Origin: Sanguibacter sp. HDW7
GTDB lineage: Bacteria; Actinomycetota; Actinomycetes; Actinomycetales; Cellulomonadaceae
DNA length: 64,000 nt
Direction: 5' to 3'
NCBI RefSeq assembly: GCF_011300875.1
Contig: NZ_CP049862.1
Span: 3,224,001 to 3,288,000 of the forward strand
How positions within the stretch are numbered: position 1 is the stretch's first letter; each line of letters starts with the position of its first letter. The notes beneath the pieces were generated by a model. It was given only the letters and a program-made list of their open reading frames with translations, made no database searches and was not told the origin of the DNA. The position numbers were made by a program, and so were the translations under genes. Positions 41,441 through 50,132 of the stretch are shown in pieces.

Positions 41441-42883
41441 TCAGCGCGTCGCCGCCCCGTCCCGCGGCGTAAGGCTCCGCACAGCGTCGCGGAGGAAGCC
41501 CCGGGGGTTGGCGTGGCGCAGGACCTTGATCGAGCGCTCGAGCGCGGTCTCGGGCTCGACCCCGAACCGCAGCACCGAATAGGCCGCGGCGGCTGCGGCG
41601 GTCCTGCTGCGGGCCTCGTAGCAGTGGACGAGCACGGTGCGGCCCTCGGCGCGGAGGTCGGCGATGACGTCCGCGACCTCGCGGAGCGTGGCGGCAGGGT
41701 CGAGGTTCGTCCCCTGCTGGTCGATGAGCCGCACGCGCACGTGGTGCTCGGGCCGCACCCCGGCGGCGGGTGCGGGCTGCGCGGTGCCGACGCGGCACAG
41801 CGAGACGACGGCGTCGACCCCGGCGGGCGGGCCGTCGAGCGCCGAGAGGTCCGCGAGGAGGACGCCCGGGTCGTCGGGGTGCGCGACGGGAGGCGTCGTG
41901 TCGTCCGAGACGGGCATCCGCTCGACGCGCGGCCACGCGCCCGGCCTGCCCGGCGCCCCGTCGAGCACGATCTCGGTGAGGCGTGCGAGGTCGTCCCCGG
42001 TCGCGATGATGTCGCGTCCGCCCCAGCCGTGCAGGTGGCGCAGCCACGTGAGCGGCAGGCGGGAGTGCCCGGCGAGCGCGCCCTCGAGCATGCCGGTGAT
42101 CGCGGCGACGGTGTCGGTGTCACCGCCTCCGCGGACGGCGAGTTCGACGCGGCTGCGGTAGTCGGTGCCGTGGACGACGGCGGACCAGGCGGACTGGAGC
42201 GACGAGCGCACCCACCCGTTGGAGCCGTACCAGTGGACGGGCAGGTGCGCCTCGGCCTCGTCGAGGAGCGCGGCCCAGTGGGCGGCGCGGTCGGCGGGCA
42301 GGGCGCGGAGGTCGGCCTCGCCCGTGAGGACTGCGTGGCGGACGGTGAGGGCCCACAGGACGCAGGCCTCGGCGGCCTCGGGGTCGTGGTGGGTGAGCGT
42401 GGACTGGCGGGCGGCGGCCGCGGCGGTGCGTCCGGCGTCGTCGAGCGTCGCGACGATGACGGGCGCGAGGCGCATGAGCGACCCGTTGCCGCCCGAGCGT
42501 CCGGTTTCCGCGTGGAGGGCGTCCGAGGCGGCGACGGCTGACGCCTCGGTGGACTCGGCGCGGCCGAGCACCTGACGGGTCTGGATGCCGACGTCCTTGG
42601 CGTCGCGGGCCCAGTCCTTCCAGGCGCCGACGATGCCTCCGAGCGTCGCGGCGTCGTCGAGCGGCTCGCCCGCGGCGAGGGCGCGGAGGATCGGGACGGC
42701 CATCGACGTGTCGTCGGTCCACTCCCCCTTCTCCCAGCCGAAGGTGCCGCCGGCGGCGAGCCTCACGGGCTGGTCTGCGGCGAGCGGCGCCTGGAACTCG
42801 TAGGGGGCTCCGACAGCGTCGGCGAGGGCGGCGCCGAGGACGACGCCGACGGCGCGGTCCTTCTGCTGCGTGGTGAGCACCAT
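41441..42883 (-). CDS. ADP-ribosylglycohydrolase fused to a dual-specificity-phosphatase-like domain
   Basis: Encodes 480 residues. Residues 1-300 match the DraG/ADP-ribosylglycohydrolase fold: GAALADAVGAPYEF, the metal-binding WTDDTSM, GNGSLMRLAPV, and late GGGDTDTVAAITG with paired aspartates. Residues about 330-480 carry a cysteine-phosphatase signature, VLVHCYEARSRTA (C-x5-R). It could remove ADP-ribose from a target and then process a phosphorylated product. The ATG has GGGAGG five bases upstream. It is divergent from an NrtR-type regulator, an association known for NAD/ADP-ribose genes. Confidence 0.9.
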   Translation of the reverse strand: MVLTTQQKDRAVGVVLGAALADAVGAPYEFQAPLAADQPVRLAAGGTFGWEKGEWTDDTSMAVPILRALAAGEPLDDAATLGGIVGAWKDWARDAKDVGIQTRQVLGRAESTEASAVAASDALHAETGRSGGNGSLMRLAPVIVATLDDAGRTAAAAARQSTLTHHDPEAAEACVLWALTVRHAVLTGEADLRALPADRAAHWAALLDEAEAHLPVHWYGSNGWVRSSLQSAWSAVVHGTDYRSRVELAVRGGGDTDTVAAITGMLEGALAGHSRLPLTWLRHLHGWGGRDIIATGDDLARLTEIVLDGAPGRPGAWPRVERMPVSDDTTPPVAHPDDPGVLLADLSALDGPPAGVDAVVSLCRVGTAQPAPAAGVRPEHHVRVRLIDQQGTNLDPAATLREVADVIADLRAEGRTVLVHCYEARSRTAAAAAAYSVLRFGVEPETALERSIKVLRHANPRGFLRDAVRSLTPRDGAATR

Positions 42884-42960
42884 GCTGACCTCCCTGAAGG
42901 TCGATATGCTGAAACTTGCGATTATCGAGAGAATAAGCGCGGACATGATTAGATGTCAAC
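42884..42960. promoter_or_regulatory. AT-rich divergent promoter with candidate NrtR site
   Basis: This 77-bp region is unusually AT-rich. GCGATTATC (42918-42926) and GAATAAGCGC (42931-42940) form an imperfect dyad. A -10-like TTAGAT ends six bases before the NrtR ATG. The site would let NrtR control itself and the divergent glycohydrolase. Confidence 0.5.
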
Positions 42961-43605
42961 ATGCACGTCGACTCCCACGGCAAGAGGCTCACGGACTACC
43001 CGCGCCCCTCGGTCGCCGTCGACACTGCGGTCCTCTCCGTCGTCGACGGCGCGCTGGTCGTCGCGCTCGTCGTCGACCACCGCACGGGTGGCCGACGCCT
43101 TCCCGGGACCTTCCTTCACGCGGGCGAACGCCTCGCCGACGCCGTCCGCCGCTCCCTCGCCGCGAAGGCTGGCCTCCACGATCTCGAGCCCGTCCAGCTC
43201 GGCGTCCTCGACGACCCCGAGCGCGACGATCGCGGATGGGTCCTGTCCGTCGCGCACCTCGCCGTCGTCCCGGCCAGCACGCTCGCGGGCCTCGAGCCCG
43301 CGCCTGTCGCCGAGGCCCACGGGCTCGACCACGACCACGACGCGATCGTCGACCTCGCCGTCGCGCGCGTCCGCGCGGACCACGCCACGCGCCCCGACCC
43401 GAACCGGCTGCTCGGCGAGCCCTTCCCCATGACGGAGCTCCGCGAGCTCCACGAGGCGGTCGCGGGCGAGCGCCTGCAGCCCGACACGTTCCGCCGCTGG
43501 GCGCTGCCGTGGCTCGTGGACTCGGGCGAGCAACGCCGCGGCACCGTCGGCAAGCCGGCCGCCCTCTTCACCCACCCCGCCGACCCGGCCCCCGTGGCTC
43601 GATAG
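42961..43605 (+). CDS. nrtR: NrtR-like regulator (NUDIX plus winged helix)
   Basis: Encodes 214 residues. Residues about 14-140 form a NUDIX-type domain in which the hydrolase box is degenerate (GTFLHAGERLADAVRRSLAAKAG: the REx2EE residues are lost), so it should sense ADP-ribose-like ligands rather than cut them. Residues about 145-214 are the NrtR-type winged helix (ELHEAVAGERLQPDTFRRW, KPAALF). NrtR proteins repress NAD-metabolism genes. The stop codon lies inside palindrome B copy 3. Confidence 0.88.
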   Translation: MHVDSHGKRLTDYPRPSVAVDTAVLSVVDGALVVALVVDHRTGGRRLPGTFLHAGERLADAVRRSLAAKAGLHDLEPVQLGVLDDPERDDRGWVLSVAHLAVVPASTLAGLEPAPVAEAHGLDHDHDAIVDLAVARVRADHATRPDPNRLLGEPFPMTELRELHEAVAGERLQPDTFRRWALPWLVDSGEQRRGTVGKPAALFTHPADPAPVAR

Positions 43606-43648
43606 CCGATCCGACCACCTGAGCCGGTCGGATCGGCTATCGAGCCAC
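43594..43648. repeat. Palindromic element, family B copy 3
   Basis: Perfect 23-bp inverted arms (43594-43616 and 43626-43648) with a nine-base loop share the core CGATAGCCGATCCG with the copies near 2.8 kb. The left arm contains the last codons and TAG stop of the NrtR gene, so the element supplies that gene's end. Confidence 0.85.
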
Positions 43649-43701
43649 GGCGGCGCGGGGTCTCGTACGTCGGGCGCGGGGAGGCAGCCGCGCAGAAGCA
43701 C

Positions 43702-43735
43702 GAAGCCCGGCACCCCTGACGGGGTACCGGGCTTC
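43702..43735 (-). terminator. Hairpin terminator after rplI
   Basis: GAAGCCCGGCACCCC pairs with GGGGTACCGGGCTTC (one mismatch) across TGAC, 18 bases past the rplI stop. It is placed to end the rpsF-ssb-rpsR-rplI transcript and could also stop transcription from the NrtR side. Confidence 0.75.
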
Positions 43736-43752
43736 GCTGGTCAGCGCTGCGC

Positions 43753-44202
43753 TCAGGCGGCGACGACCTTGATCTTGACGTTCGCGGCGACCTCGGCGTG
43801 CAGGCGCACCGACACGGTGTACTCGCCGGTCGACTTGATCGTCTGGCCGACCTCGATCTTGCGGCGGTCGAGCTTCGGGCCACCGGCAGCCTCGACGGCC
43901 GCGGCGATGTCCGCGGTCGTCACGGCGCCGAAGAGGCGGCCACCGTTGCCGGCCTTGGCCGACACGGCGTACGGCTTGCCCTGGAGCGCGTCGCGCACAG
44001 CGCGGGCACCCTCGAGCGTCGCGATCTCGCGGGCCTTGCGGGCCTTGCGGATCGCCGTCACCTCGGACTCGGCACCCTTGGACCAGGCGGTCGCCAGGCC
44101 ACGGGGGACGAGGTAGTTGCGCGCGTAACCGTCCTTGACGGTGACGACGTCGCCGGGCTCACCGAGGCCGGAGACCTCGTGCGTGAGGATGAGCTTTGCC
44201 AT
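43753..44202 (-). CDS. rplI: 50S ribosomal protein L9
   Basis: Encodes 149 residues. The N-terminal RNA-binding motif is [24 protein letters not shown], followed by the long connecting helix and a C-terminal domain. Last gene of the rpsF-ssb-rpsR-rplI operon, 29 bases after rpsR. Confidence 0.98.
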   Translation of the reverse strand: MAKLILTHEVSGLGEPGDVVTVKDGYARNYLVPRGLATAWSKGAESEVTAIRKARKAREIATLEGARAVRDALQGKPYAVSAKAGNGGRLFGAVTTADIAAAVEAAGGPKLDRRKIEVGQTIKSTGEYTVSVRLHAEVAANVKIKVVAA

Positions 44203-44231
44203 CTTCTGTGATTTCCCTTCGTGGCGCCGGC

Positions 44232-44468
44232 TCAGCGAGCCGAGGACGAGTAGGGCAGGAGGGCCATCTCGCGCGCGTTCTTCACGGCGCGCGCGATCTG
44301 ACGCTGCTCCTGGACGGAGACACCCGTGACGCGGCGCGCACGGATCTTCCCGCGGTCAGAGATGAACTTGCGCAGGAGCGCAGAGTCCTTGTAGTCGACG
44401 ACGTCGATCTTCGCGGACTTCAGCGGGTTGGACTTCTTCTTGGGCTTGCGGACAACGGCCTTGGCCAT
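44232..44468 (-). CDS. rpsR: 30S ribosomal protein S18
   Basis: Encodes 78 residues: a basic N-terminus ([14 protein letters not shown]), [17 protein letters not shown] and the conserved [21 protein letters not shown]. It has no cysteines, so it is the zinc-free form. S18 binds S6 in the 30S platform and, with S6, can bind the rpsF leader. AAGGAG precedes the ATG. Confidence 0.98.
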   Translation of the reverse strand: MAKAVVRKPKKKSNPLKSAKIDVVDYKDSALLRKFISDRGKIRARRVTGVSVQEQRQIARAVKNAREMALLPYSSSAR

Positions 44469-44494
44469 CGTGGGGGCTCCTTGTCAGGTGCTGT

Positions 44495-44522
44495 CCCTCC
44501 GCGCCGCGAGGCGGGCGGAGGG
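44495..44522 (-). other. Hairpin between ssb and rpsR
   Basis: CCCTCCGC (44495-44502) and GCGGAGGG (44515-44522) pair around a 12-base loop within the operon. It may be an RNA-processing or attenuation structure that adjusts S18 and L9 output relative to Ssb. Confidence 0.45.
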
Positions 44523-44554
44523 TCGTCGTGTCTGTGTCCCGGGCGGGGGAACGG

Positions 44555-45061
44555 TCAGAACGGGGGCTCGTCGGAGAAGCCGCCGCCGGAGGAGGCGGGA
44601 CCGGACGTGGCCCACGGGTCGTTCTGCTGCTGGTAGCCACCGCCACCACCACCCTGGGGTGCGCCGCCGAAACTGCCACCACCGCCGCCACCCGAGCGCT
44701 GGGCTCGCGTGACCTTGGCGGAGGCGTACCGCAGGGACGGACCGATCTCGTCCACCTGCAGCTCGACGACGGTGCGCTTCTCACCCTCACGGGTCTCGTA
44801 CGACCGCTGGGTCAGCCGACCCTGCACGATGACGCGCATGCCCTTGGTGAGGGTCTCTGCGACGTTCTCGGCGGCCTCGCGCCAGACCGAGCAACGGAGG
44901 AACAGCGCATCGCCGTCCTTCCACTCGTTCGACTGGCGGTCGAAGGCGCGGGGCGTGGAGGCCACCGTGAAGTTGGCCACCGCTGCACCCGACGGGGTGA
45001 AACGGAGCTCCGGGTCCGCGGTGAGGTTGCCCACCACGGTGATGACGGTGTCACCAGCCAT
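44555..45061 (-). CDS. ssb: Single-stranded DNA-binding protein
   Basis: Encodes 168 residues. An OB fold (about 1-115, [19 protein letters not shown]) is followed by a Gly-rich linker and the protein-interaction tip FSDEPPF. It coats single-stranded DNA and recruits repair and replication proteins. GAAGGAG precedes the ATG. Second in the rpsF operon. Confidence 0.97.
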   Translation of the reverse strand: MAGDTVITVVGNLTADPELRFTPSGAAVANFTVASTPRAFDRQSNEWKDGDALFLRCSVWREAAENVAETLTKGMRVIVQGRLTQRSYETREGEKRTVVELQVDEIGPSLRYASAKVTRAQRSGGGGGGSFGGAPQGGGGGGYQQQNDPWATSGPASSGGGFSDEPPF

Positions 45062-45126
45062 TGCCTACTCCTTCGAGATGTACGGGACCCACCGGCTGCT
45101 GCCGGCGGGGGTGGAGCGTGGAGACG

Positions 45127-45480
45127 TCAGGAAGCGTCGGCCTCGGCGGGGACCTCGGCGGCGACGGCGGGAGCCGCTGCAGCCTTGGACTCCTCGCGGC
45201 GGAGCACCTTCGTGCGCAGGACGACCTCGTTGAGGCCGAGCTGGCGGTCGAGCTCCTTGGCGGTCGCGGGGGTCGCGGTGAAGTCGACCACCGCGTAGAT
45301 CCCCTCGGACTTCTTCTTGATGTCGTAGGCGAGACGACGGCGGCCCCAGATGTCGATCTTGTCGACGGACCCACCCTCGGTCGTGACGACCGTGAGGTAC
45401 TTGTCGAGCGACGGGGCGACGGTGCGCTCCTCGATCTCGGGATCAAGGATGATCATCAGCTCGTACTGACGCAGGCTCAT
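45127..45480 (-). CDS. rpsF: 30S ribosomal protein S6
   Basis: Encodes 117 residues: [19 protein letters not shown], the [20 protein letters not shown] segment and a basic [11 protein letters not shown], ending in an Ala/Glu tail. AGGAGGTGGGT gives a strong ribosome site at the ATG. The 5' leader of about 105 bases is structured (separate entry). First gene of the operon. Confidence 0.97.
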   Translation of the reverse strand: MSLRQYELMIILDPEIEERTVAPSLDKYLTVVTTEGGSVDKIDIWGRRRLAYDIKKKSEGIYAVVDFTATPATAKELDRQLGLNEVVLRTKVLRREESKAAAAPAVAAEVPAEADAS

Positions 45481-45540
45481 ACCCACCTCCTCTGGACTTG
45501 GCGGCCACGGGACTTCCGTGACAGGAGGGTTGTTGCGTCT

Positions 45541-45597
45541 CCCTGCGGCGGGCACGTCCGATGGCGGACGGTCGACGCAGGGCAGGGTGTCAGGGTA
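45541..45597 (-). promoter_or_regulatory. rpsF promoter and structured leader (S6:S18-type candidate)
   Basis: TACCCT (45597-45592) is a -10 giving a start near 45585. The RNA then begins with CCCTGCG, pairing with CGCAGGG at 45547-45541, enclosing an inner CGTCCG/CGGACG hairpin and an unpaired TGCCCGC that contains CCG next to the outer stem. This layout resembles the S6:S18-binding rpsF leader motif, which would repress the operon when free S6-S18 accumulates. Confidence 0.55.
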
Positions 45598-45657
45598 CCG
45601 GAAACGTCGGCACCCTCACCAACGGTGTGACGGACCGCTCAGGCCCGTCCACCGAGG

Positions 45658-48036
45658 TCATGGCTCCCGACCCTCCCCGCCCTGTGCGTCCGCGGGCTGC
45701 GTCGTCGGGTCCTGGGCCGGTTCTGTCGTGGGGTCCGGGGGTTCCGGCTCGGTCGGGTCGTCGGTCGGCGTGGGGTCGGGCGTGGCCGGGGGCCCGGAGG
45801 AGACGACGATCGTGATGCTCGAGCCAGGGGGGACCTCGGTGCCCTCGCCCGGCTGGGACTCGATGACGAGCCCCTTGGGGATGTTCGCGTCCTCGCGATA
45901 GATGACGACGGCCTCGAGGCCGGCCCTCGACAGGAGACGGCGCGCGGTCTCCTCCTTGACGCCGACGATGCCGCCCGGGACGGCCGCTGCCTGCGGCGTC
46001 GTGGGCTCGTCGCTGGGCGTCTCGGAGGGCTCGTCGGTCGGCTCCACGCTCGGGGTGTCCGTCGGCGTGGGGCGTTCGGGGACGGCGCGGGCGGGGAAGT
46101 CGACGACGGGGACGCCGTCGAGCGCCTTCGTCATGTACGACGTCCAGATGTCGAGGGGCGCGGTGCCGCCGGTGATCTCGCGGTAGCCCCGGAACGTGTC
46201 GATCGACTGCTGGCTGCCGTCGTCGCCGCTCTGGTAGAGGGCCACGGCGGTGACGACCTGCGGGGTGTAGCCGACGAACCATGCGGAGCGGTTGTCGTTC
46301 GACGTGCCGGTCTTGCCGGCGACGGGGCGGCCGAGCTGCTTGGCGGTCGTGCCGGAGCCGTGCTGGACGACCTGCGTGAGCGCGTACGTGGTCTCGTTGA
46401 CGACGTCGGCCTCGATGACGCGTTCGGGTGCCTTGGCACCGCGGTAGATGTCGGAGTCTCCGCCGATCCGACGGACGGAGTCGACGATGAACGGGTCGTT
46501 GTGGAGACCGCCGGAGGCGAGCGTGCCGTAGGACTCCGCCATGTCGATCGGGTGGACGGCCGCGACGCCGAGCACGGACGAGGGCACGTCCTTGAGGTCC
46601 GGGGTGTCGGTCGGGATTCCTGCGCGGACGGCGACGGCGTTGGTGACCTCGGGGGTGAGCTCGAGGTTGAGCTCGACGAACGGGGTGTTGACGGAGTTCT
46701 CCGTGGCGCGCAGCAGGCTGATGTTGCCCCAGTTGGTGCCGCCGAAGTTCCGCACCGGATCCTTGATGCCGTCGAAGCGGCGGCCGCTGTTGCCGTTGAA
46801 GCGGTCGTCCAGGGTGTGCCCGGCCTCGAGAGCGGCGACGAGCGTGAAGGGCTTGAACGTCGAGCCGGCCTGGGCGCGGTCCTGGGTGACGCGGTTCTGC
46901 TGGACCTTCGTGTAGTCCTCGCCCGCGTAGAGCGCACGGATCGCACCCGTGCTGGCGTCGAGGGCGACCGCTGCGGCGCGGAGGTTCTTCGAGGAGCCCT
47001 CGAGGAGGCCTTCCTTCTGGATGGTCTCCTGGAGCGCGGCCTGATCCTTGCGGTCGATCGTCGTGATGATCTTCAGGCCGACGGCGCCGATCTCCTCGTC
47101 GGTCGTGAGGCCCGCGGCGACGACTTCGCGCCGCACCATGTCGAGCAGGTAGCCGCGCGGGCCGGCGAGCGAGTTGGACCGCTTGACCTCGATGGTCTTG
47201 GGCATCTTGAGCTTGTCGGCCTCGGCCTGGGTGAGGGCGCCGGTGAGGACCATCGAGTCCCGGACGTAGTCGAACCGGCGCTCGGCGTTGGTCTCGCTCG
47301 TGCGCGGGTCGAAGTTGGTGGGCGACGGGATGATGCCGGCGAGGAGGACGGCCTGGGCCGTCGTGAGGTCCTTGGCGTCGACGCCGAAGTAGGCCTGGGC
47401 CGCGGTCTGGATGCCGTAGGCGCCGCGACCGAAGTAGATCGTGTTGATGTAGCCGGAGAGGATCTCGTCCTTGTCGGCCTGCTGCCCGAGCTTGAGGGAG
47501 AGCAGCGCCTCCTTGAGCTTGCCGACGTAGTCGGTGACGGTCTCGTCACCGAGGTAGCGCTCGGCGTACTGCTGCGTGATCGTCGAGCCGCCCTGGCGCT
47601 TGCCGGTCGTGACGTTGACCCACAGCGCGCGGGCCATGCCCTTGACGTCGACCCCTGCGTTCTCCCAGAACGTCCGGTCCTCGGCGGCGACGACGGCATC
47701 CTTGACGACGTCGGGGATGACGTCGTCGGCGATGATCTCGCGGTTGTTCTCGACGAACTTGCCCATCTCGGTCGTGCCGTCCGAGTAGTAGACGGTCGTC
47801 GTCTGGGCGAGCGCGAAGGCGGAGGCCTCGGGGATCTCGGTGCGCGCGTAGGCGGTGACGAGTGCCCCGACGCCGACGGCACCGACGAAGAGGACCGAGG
47901 TGAGGACGAAGCGCCACGACGGCACCCAGCGGTGGATGCGGCCTCGGCCCGCTCGCGGGTAGTTGAACAGACGGCGACGGCCCGACGCCGGTGCGGCGGC
48001 ACGCTTCGCGCTCGCTGCCTTCCTCGTCCCGGTCAC
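45658..48036 (-). CDS. Class A penicillin-binding protein with PASTA domain
   Basis: Encodes 792 residues. A basic N-terminus and one membrane segment (about 43-65) lead to a GT51 glycosyltransferase (VVAAEDRTFWENAGVD, QGGSTITQQYAERYL). The transpeptidase has the STFK, SVN and KTGTS triads (GSTFKPF, ENSVNTPF, VAGKTGTSNDN). A single PASTA domain (about 680-745) and a Thr/Pro/Asp/Glu-rich tail follow. It polymerises and cross-links peptidoglycan. GAAGGGG lies before the GTG. It lies upstream of rpsF on the same strand. Confidence 0.95.
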   Translation of the reverse strand: MTGTRKAASAKRAAAPASGRRRLFNYPRAGRGRIHRWVPSWRFVLTSVLFVGAVGVGALVTAYARTEIPEASAFALAQTTTVYYSDGTTEMGKFVENNREIIADDVIPDVVKDAVVAAEDRTFWENAGVDVKGMARALWVNVTTGKRQGGSTITQQYAERYLGDETVTDYVGKLKEALLSLKLGQQADKDEILSGYINTIYFGRGAYGIQTAAQAYFGVDAKDLTTAQAVLLAGIIPSPTNFDPRTSETNAERRFDYVRDSMVLTGALTQAEADKLKMPKTIEVKRSNSLAGPRGYLLDMVRREVVAAGLTTDEEIGAVGLKIITTIDRKDQAALQETIQKEGLLEGSSKNLRAAAVALDASTGAIRALYAGEDYTKVQQNRVTQDRAQAGSTFKPFTLVAALEAGHTLDDRFNGNSGRRFDGIKDPVRNFGGTNWGNISLLRATENSVNTPFVELNLELTPEVTNAVAVRAGIPTDTPDLKDVPSSVLGVAAVHPIDMAESYGTLASGGLHNDPFIVDSVRRIGGDSDIYRGAKAPERVIEADVVNETTYALTQVVQHGSGTTAKQLGRPVAGKTGTSNDNRSAWFVGYTPQVVTAVALYQSGDDGSQQSIDTFRGYREITGGTAPLDIWTSYMTKALDGVPVVDFPARAVPERPTPTDTPSVEPTDEPSETPSDEPTTPQAAAVPGGIVGVKEETARRLLSRAGLEAVVIYREDANIPKGLVIESQPGEGTEVPPGSSITIVVSSGPPATPDPTPTDDPTEPEPPDPTTEPAQDPTTQPADAQGGEGREP

Positions 48037-48217
48037 GGTGGCCCCTTCTTGTCGCTGGTACGGCCGTAGGCACCCTATGCGCTCGCGCAGCGCCGGCGGG
48101 GGACCCGACCCGGACTCTGCCCGGCCCTGCCCCGCGTGCTCCGCACGATCTTCACAGGGGCGGTGACGCAGCGCACGCGCGGGTGCTTGCGGCGGCGGGC
48201 GGCGCGTCCTACGCTCG

Positions 48218-48242
48218 TCGATGTATCGGTTCGATACATCGA
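48218..48242. promoter_or_regulatory. PadR-type operator
   Basis: TCGATGTATCG and CGATACATCGA form perfect 11-bp arms around a 3-base centre, containing the ATGT-N-ACAT core of PadR sites. A -10-like TACGCT (48210-48215) lies just upstream, so the operator covers the predicted transcription start of padR-ino1. Confidence 0.75.
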
Positions 48243-48291
48243 CACGTCCTCGGGGCCACGGCGCCCCGGACGACCCAGGAGGAGGTGCAGG

Positions 48292-48948
48292 GTGCGCGCA
48301 CGGTCGGAGGTCCTCGAGACCGCGATCCTCGGCATCCTCGCGGACTCCCCCCTCCACGGCTATGAGCTGCGCAAGCGGCTCAACGTGCTGCTCGGGTCGT
48401 TCCGCGCCCTCTCGTACGGCTCCCTCTACCCGGCACTGCGCTCGCTCGAGCAGCGCGCGCTCATCGCCGGCACGGAGACGACGGACGCGCCTCCCCAGCA
48501 CGCGCTCTCCGGACGTCGCTCGCGCATCGTGTACGAGCTCACGGCGCACGGCAAGGAGCACCTGCAGGGGCTTCTCTCGTCCTCGGGCCCCGCGGCCTGG
48601 GAGGACGAGGGCTTCGACGTCAGGTTCGCCCTCTTCGGGAAGACCGACGCCGAGACCCGCCTGCGCATCCTCGAGGGACGTCGCACGCGGCTCGCCGAAC
48701 GCCTGGAGATGGTGCGCGAGAGCGCGAGCCGGACCCGCGAGCGTCTCGACGAGTACACGCTCGAGCTTCAGCGGCACGGCCTCGAGCAGGTCGAGCACGA
48801 GGTCGCCTGGCTCGACGAGCTCATCGACACCGAGCGCGGGCGTGCCCGTGCTCCGCGGTCCGCGGCGCGCCGCGCAACGGGCAGCACCACTCAGAACGAA
48901 GCCGCGGACGAGCAGCGTCCCGGCACAACCAGCAAGGAGCGAGGATGA
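48292..48948 (+). CDS. PadR-family transcriptional regulator
   Basis: Encodes 218 residues. The winged helix reads [21 protein letters not shown] and [18 protein letters not shown], with a beta-wing containing [14 protein letters not shown] long C-terminal helical region forms the dimer interface. GGAGGAGG precedes the GTG. Its stop overlaps the ino1 start by four bases, so it should control its own operon, including inositol synthesis. A PadR gene next to ino1 is, from memory, also seen in mycobacteria. Confidence 0.92.
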   Translation: MRARSEVLETAILGILADSPLHGYELRKRLNVLLGSFRALSYGSLYPALRSLEQRALIAGTETTDAPPQHALSGRRSRIVYELTAHGKEHLQGLLSSSGPAAWEDEGFDVRFALFGKTDAETRLRILEGRRTRLAERLEMVRESASRTRERLDEYTLELQRHGLEQVEHEVAWLDELIDTERGRARAPRSAARRATGSTTQNEAADEQRPGTTSKERG

Positions 48949-50039
48949 CCTCCATCCGCGTCGCCATCGTCGGCGTCGGCAACTGTGCCGCGTCGCTCGT
49001 CCAGGGCGTCCACTACTACCGCGACACCCCGGCCGACCAGAAGGTCCCCGGCCTCATGCACGTCCAGATGGGCGAGTACCACGTCAAGGACGTCGAGTTC
49101 GTCATGGCGCTCGACGTGGACGCGAAGAAGGTCGGCTTCGACCTCTCGGAGGCGATCTTCGCCTCGGAGAACAACACCATCAAGATCTCGGACGTCCCGC
49201 CGCTCGGCGTGACGGTCCAGCGCGGCCACACCCTCGACGGCATCGGCAAGTACTACGCCGAGACCATCGAGGAGTCTGACGCCGAGCCGATCGACGTCGT
49301 CCAGCAGCTCAAGGACAACAAGGTCGACGTCCTCGTCTGCTACCTCCCCGTCGGTTCGGAGAAGGCCGCGAAGTTCTACGCGCAGGCCGCCATCGACGCG
49401 AAGGTCGCCTTCGTCAACGCGCTCCCCGTCTTCATCGCGTCCGACCCGGAGTGGGCCGCGAAGTTCGAGGAGGCCGGCGTGCCGATCGTCGGCGACGACA
49501 TCAAGTCGCAGGTCGGCGCGACCATCACGCACCGCGTGCTCGCGCGTCTCTTCGAGGACCGTGGAGTCATCCTCGACCGGACGTACCAGCTCAACGTCGG
49601 CGGCAACATGGACTTCAAGAACATGCTCGAGCGTGAGCGCCTTGAGTCCAAGAAGATCTCCAAGACGCAGGCCGTGACGTCCAACCTCGAGGACGGCCCC
49701 CTGGCCGGCAAGAAGGAGGACCGCAACGTCCACATCGGCCCGTCGGACTACGTCGCGTGGCTCGACGACCGCAAGTGGGCGTACGTGCGCCTCGAGGGTC
49801 GCGCGTTCGGCGAGGTCCCCCTCAACCTCGAGTACAAGCTCGAGGTCTGGGACTCCCCGAACTCGGCCGGCATCATCATCGACGCGCTCCGCGCGGCGAA
49901 GATCGCCAAGGACCGCGGCGTCGGCGGCCCGATCCACGCTGCTGCGACGTACTTCATGAAGTCGCCGCCGCTCCAGATGGAGGACGGCGTCGGCCGCGCC
50001 CGCCTCGAGGCCTTCCTCGCGGGCGAGATCGAGCGCTGA
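48945..50039 (+). CDS. ino1: Inositol-3-phosphate synthase
   Basis: Encodes 364 residues of the short actinobacterial form. The NAD loop is [16 protein letters not shown] near residue 6; [45 protein letters not shown] and [11 protein letters not shown] are the active-site stretches. It converts glucose-6-phosphate to inositol-1-phosphate for mycothiol and phosphatidylinositol. It is translationally coupled to padR. Confidence 0.97.
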   Translation: MTSIRVAIVGVGNCAASLVQGVHYYRDTPADQKVPGLMHVQMGEYHVKDVEFVMALDVDAKKVGFDLSEAIFASENNTIKISDVPPLGVTVQRGHTLDGIGKYYAETIEESDAEPIDVVQQLKDNKVDVLVCYLPVGSEKAAKFYAQAAIDAKVAFVNALPVFIASDPEWAAKFEEAGVPIVGDDIKSQVGATITHRVLARLFEDRGVILDRTYQLNVGGNMDFKNMLERERLESKKISKTQAVTSNLEDGPLAGKKEDRNVHIGPSDYVAWLDDRKWAYVRLEGRAFGEVPLNLEYKLEVWDSPNSAGIIIDALRAAKIAKDRGVGGPIHAAATYFMKSPPLQMEDGVGRARLEAFLAGEIER

Positions 50040-50063
50040 CCCGGCTCTCCGGGACCAGATCGA

Positions 50064-50103
50064 CGGGAGAACCCCCGCGCCGCACGGCGCGGGGGTTCTC
50101 CCG
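50064..50103 (+). terminator. Strong terminator hairpin after ino1
   Basis: A perfect 19-bp stem (50064-50082 with 50085-50103) around a two-base centre starts 25 bases past the ino1 stop. There is no U-tract, only TTCC. Confidence 0.85.
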
Positions 50104-50120
50104 TTCCTGCAGGTGGCCGA

Positions 50121-50126
50121 TAGCGT
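50121..50126 (+). promoter_or_regulatory. Leaderless -10 element of MFS gene
   Basis: TAGCGT, six bases, then GTG at 50133. It begins 18 bases beyond the ino1 terminator. Confidence 0.55.
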
Positions 50127-50132
50127 GGGCGC

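Noticed and set aside
37101-44163. Low-complexity plus-strand frames opposite dnaB and rplI
   Set aside because: They mirror conserved minus-strand proteins and lack ribosome sites.
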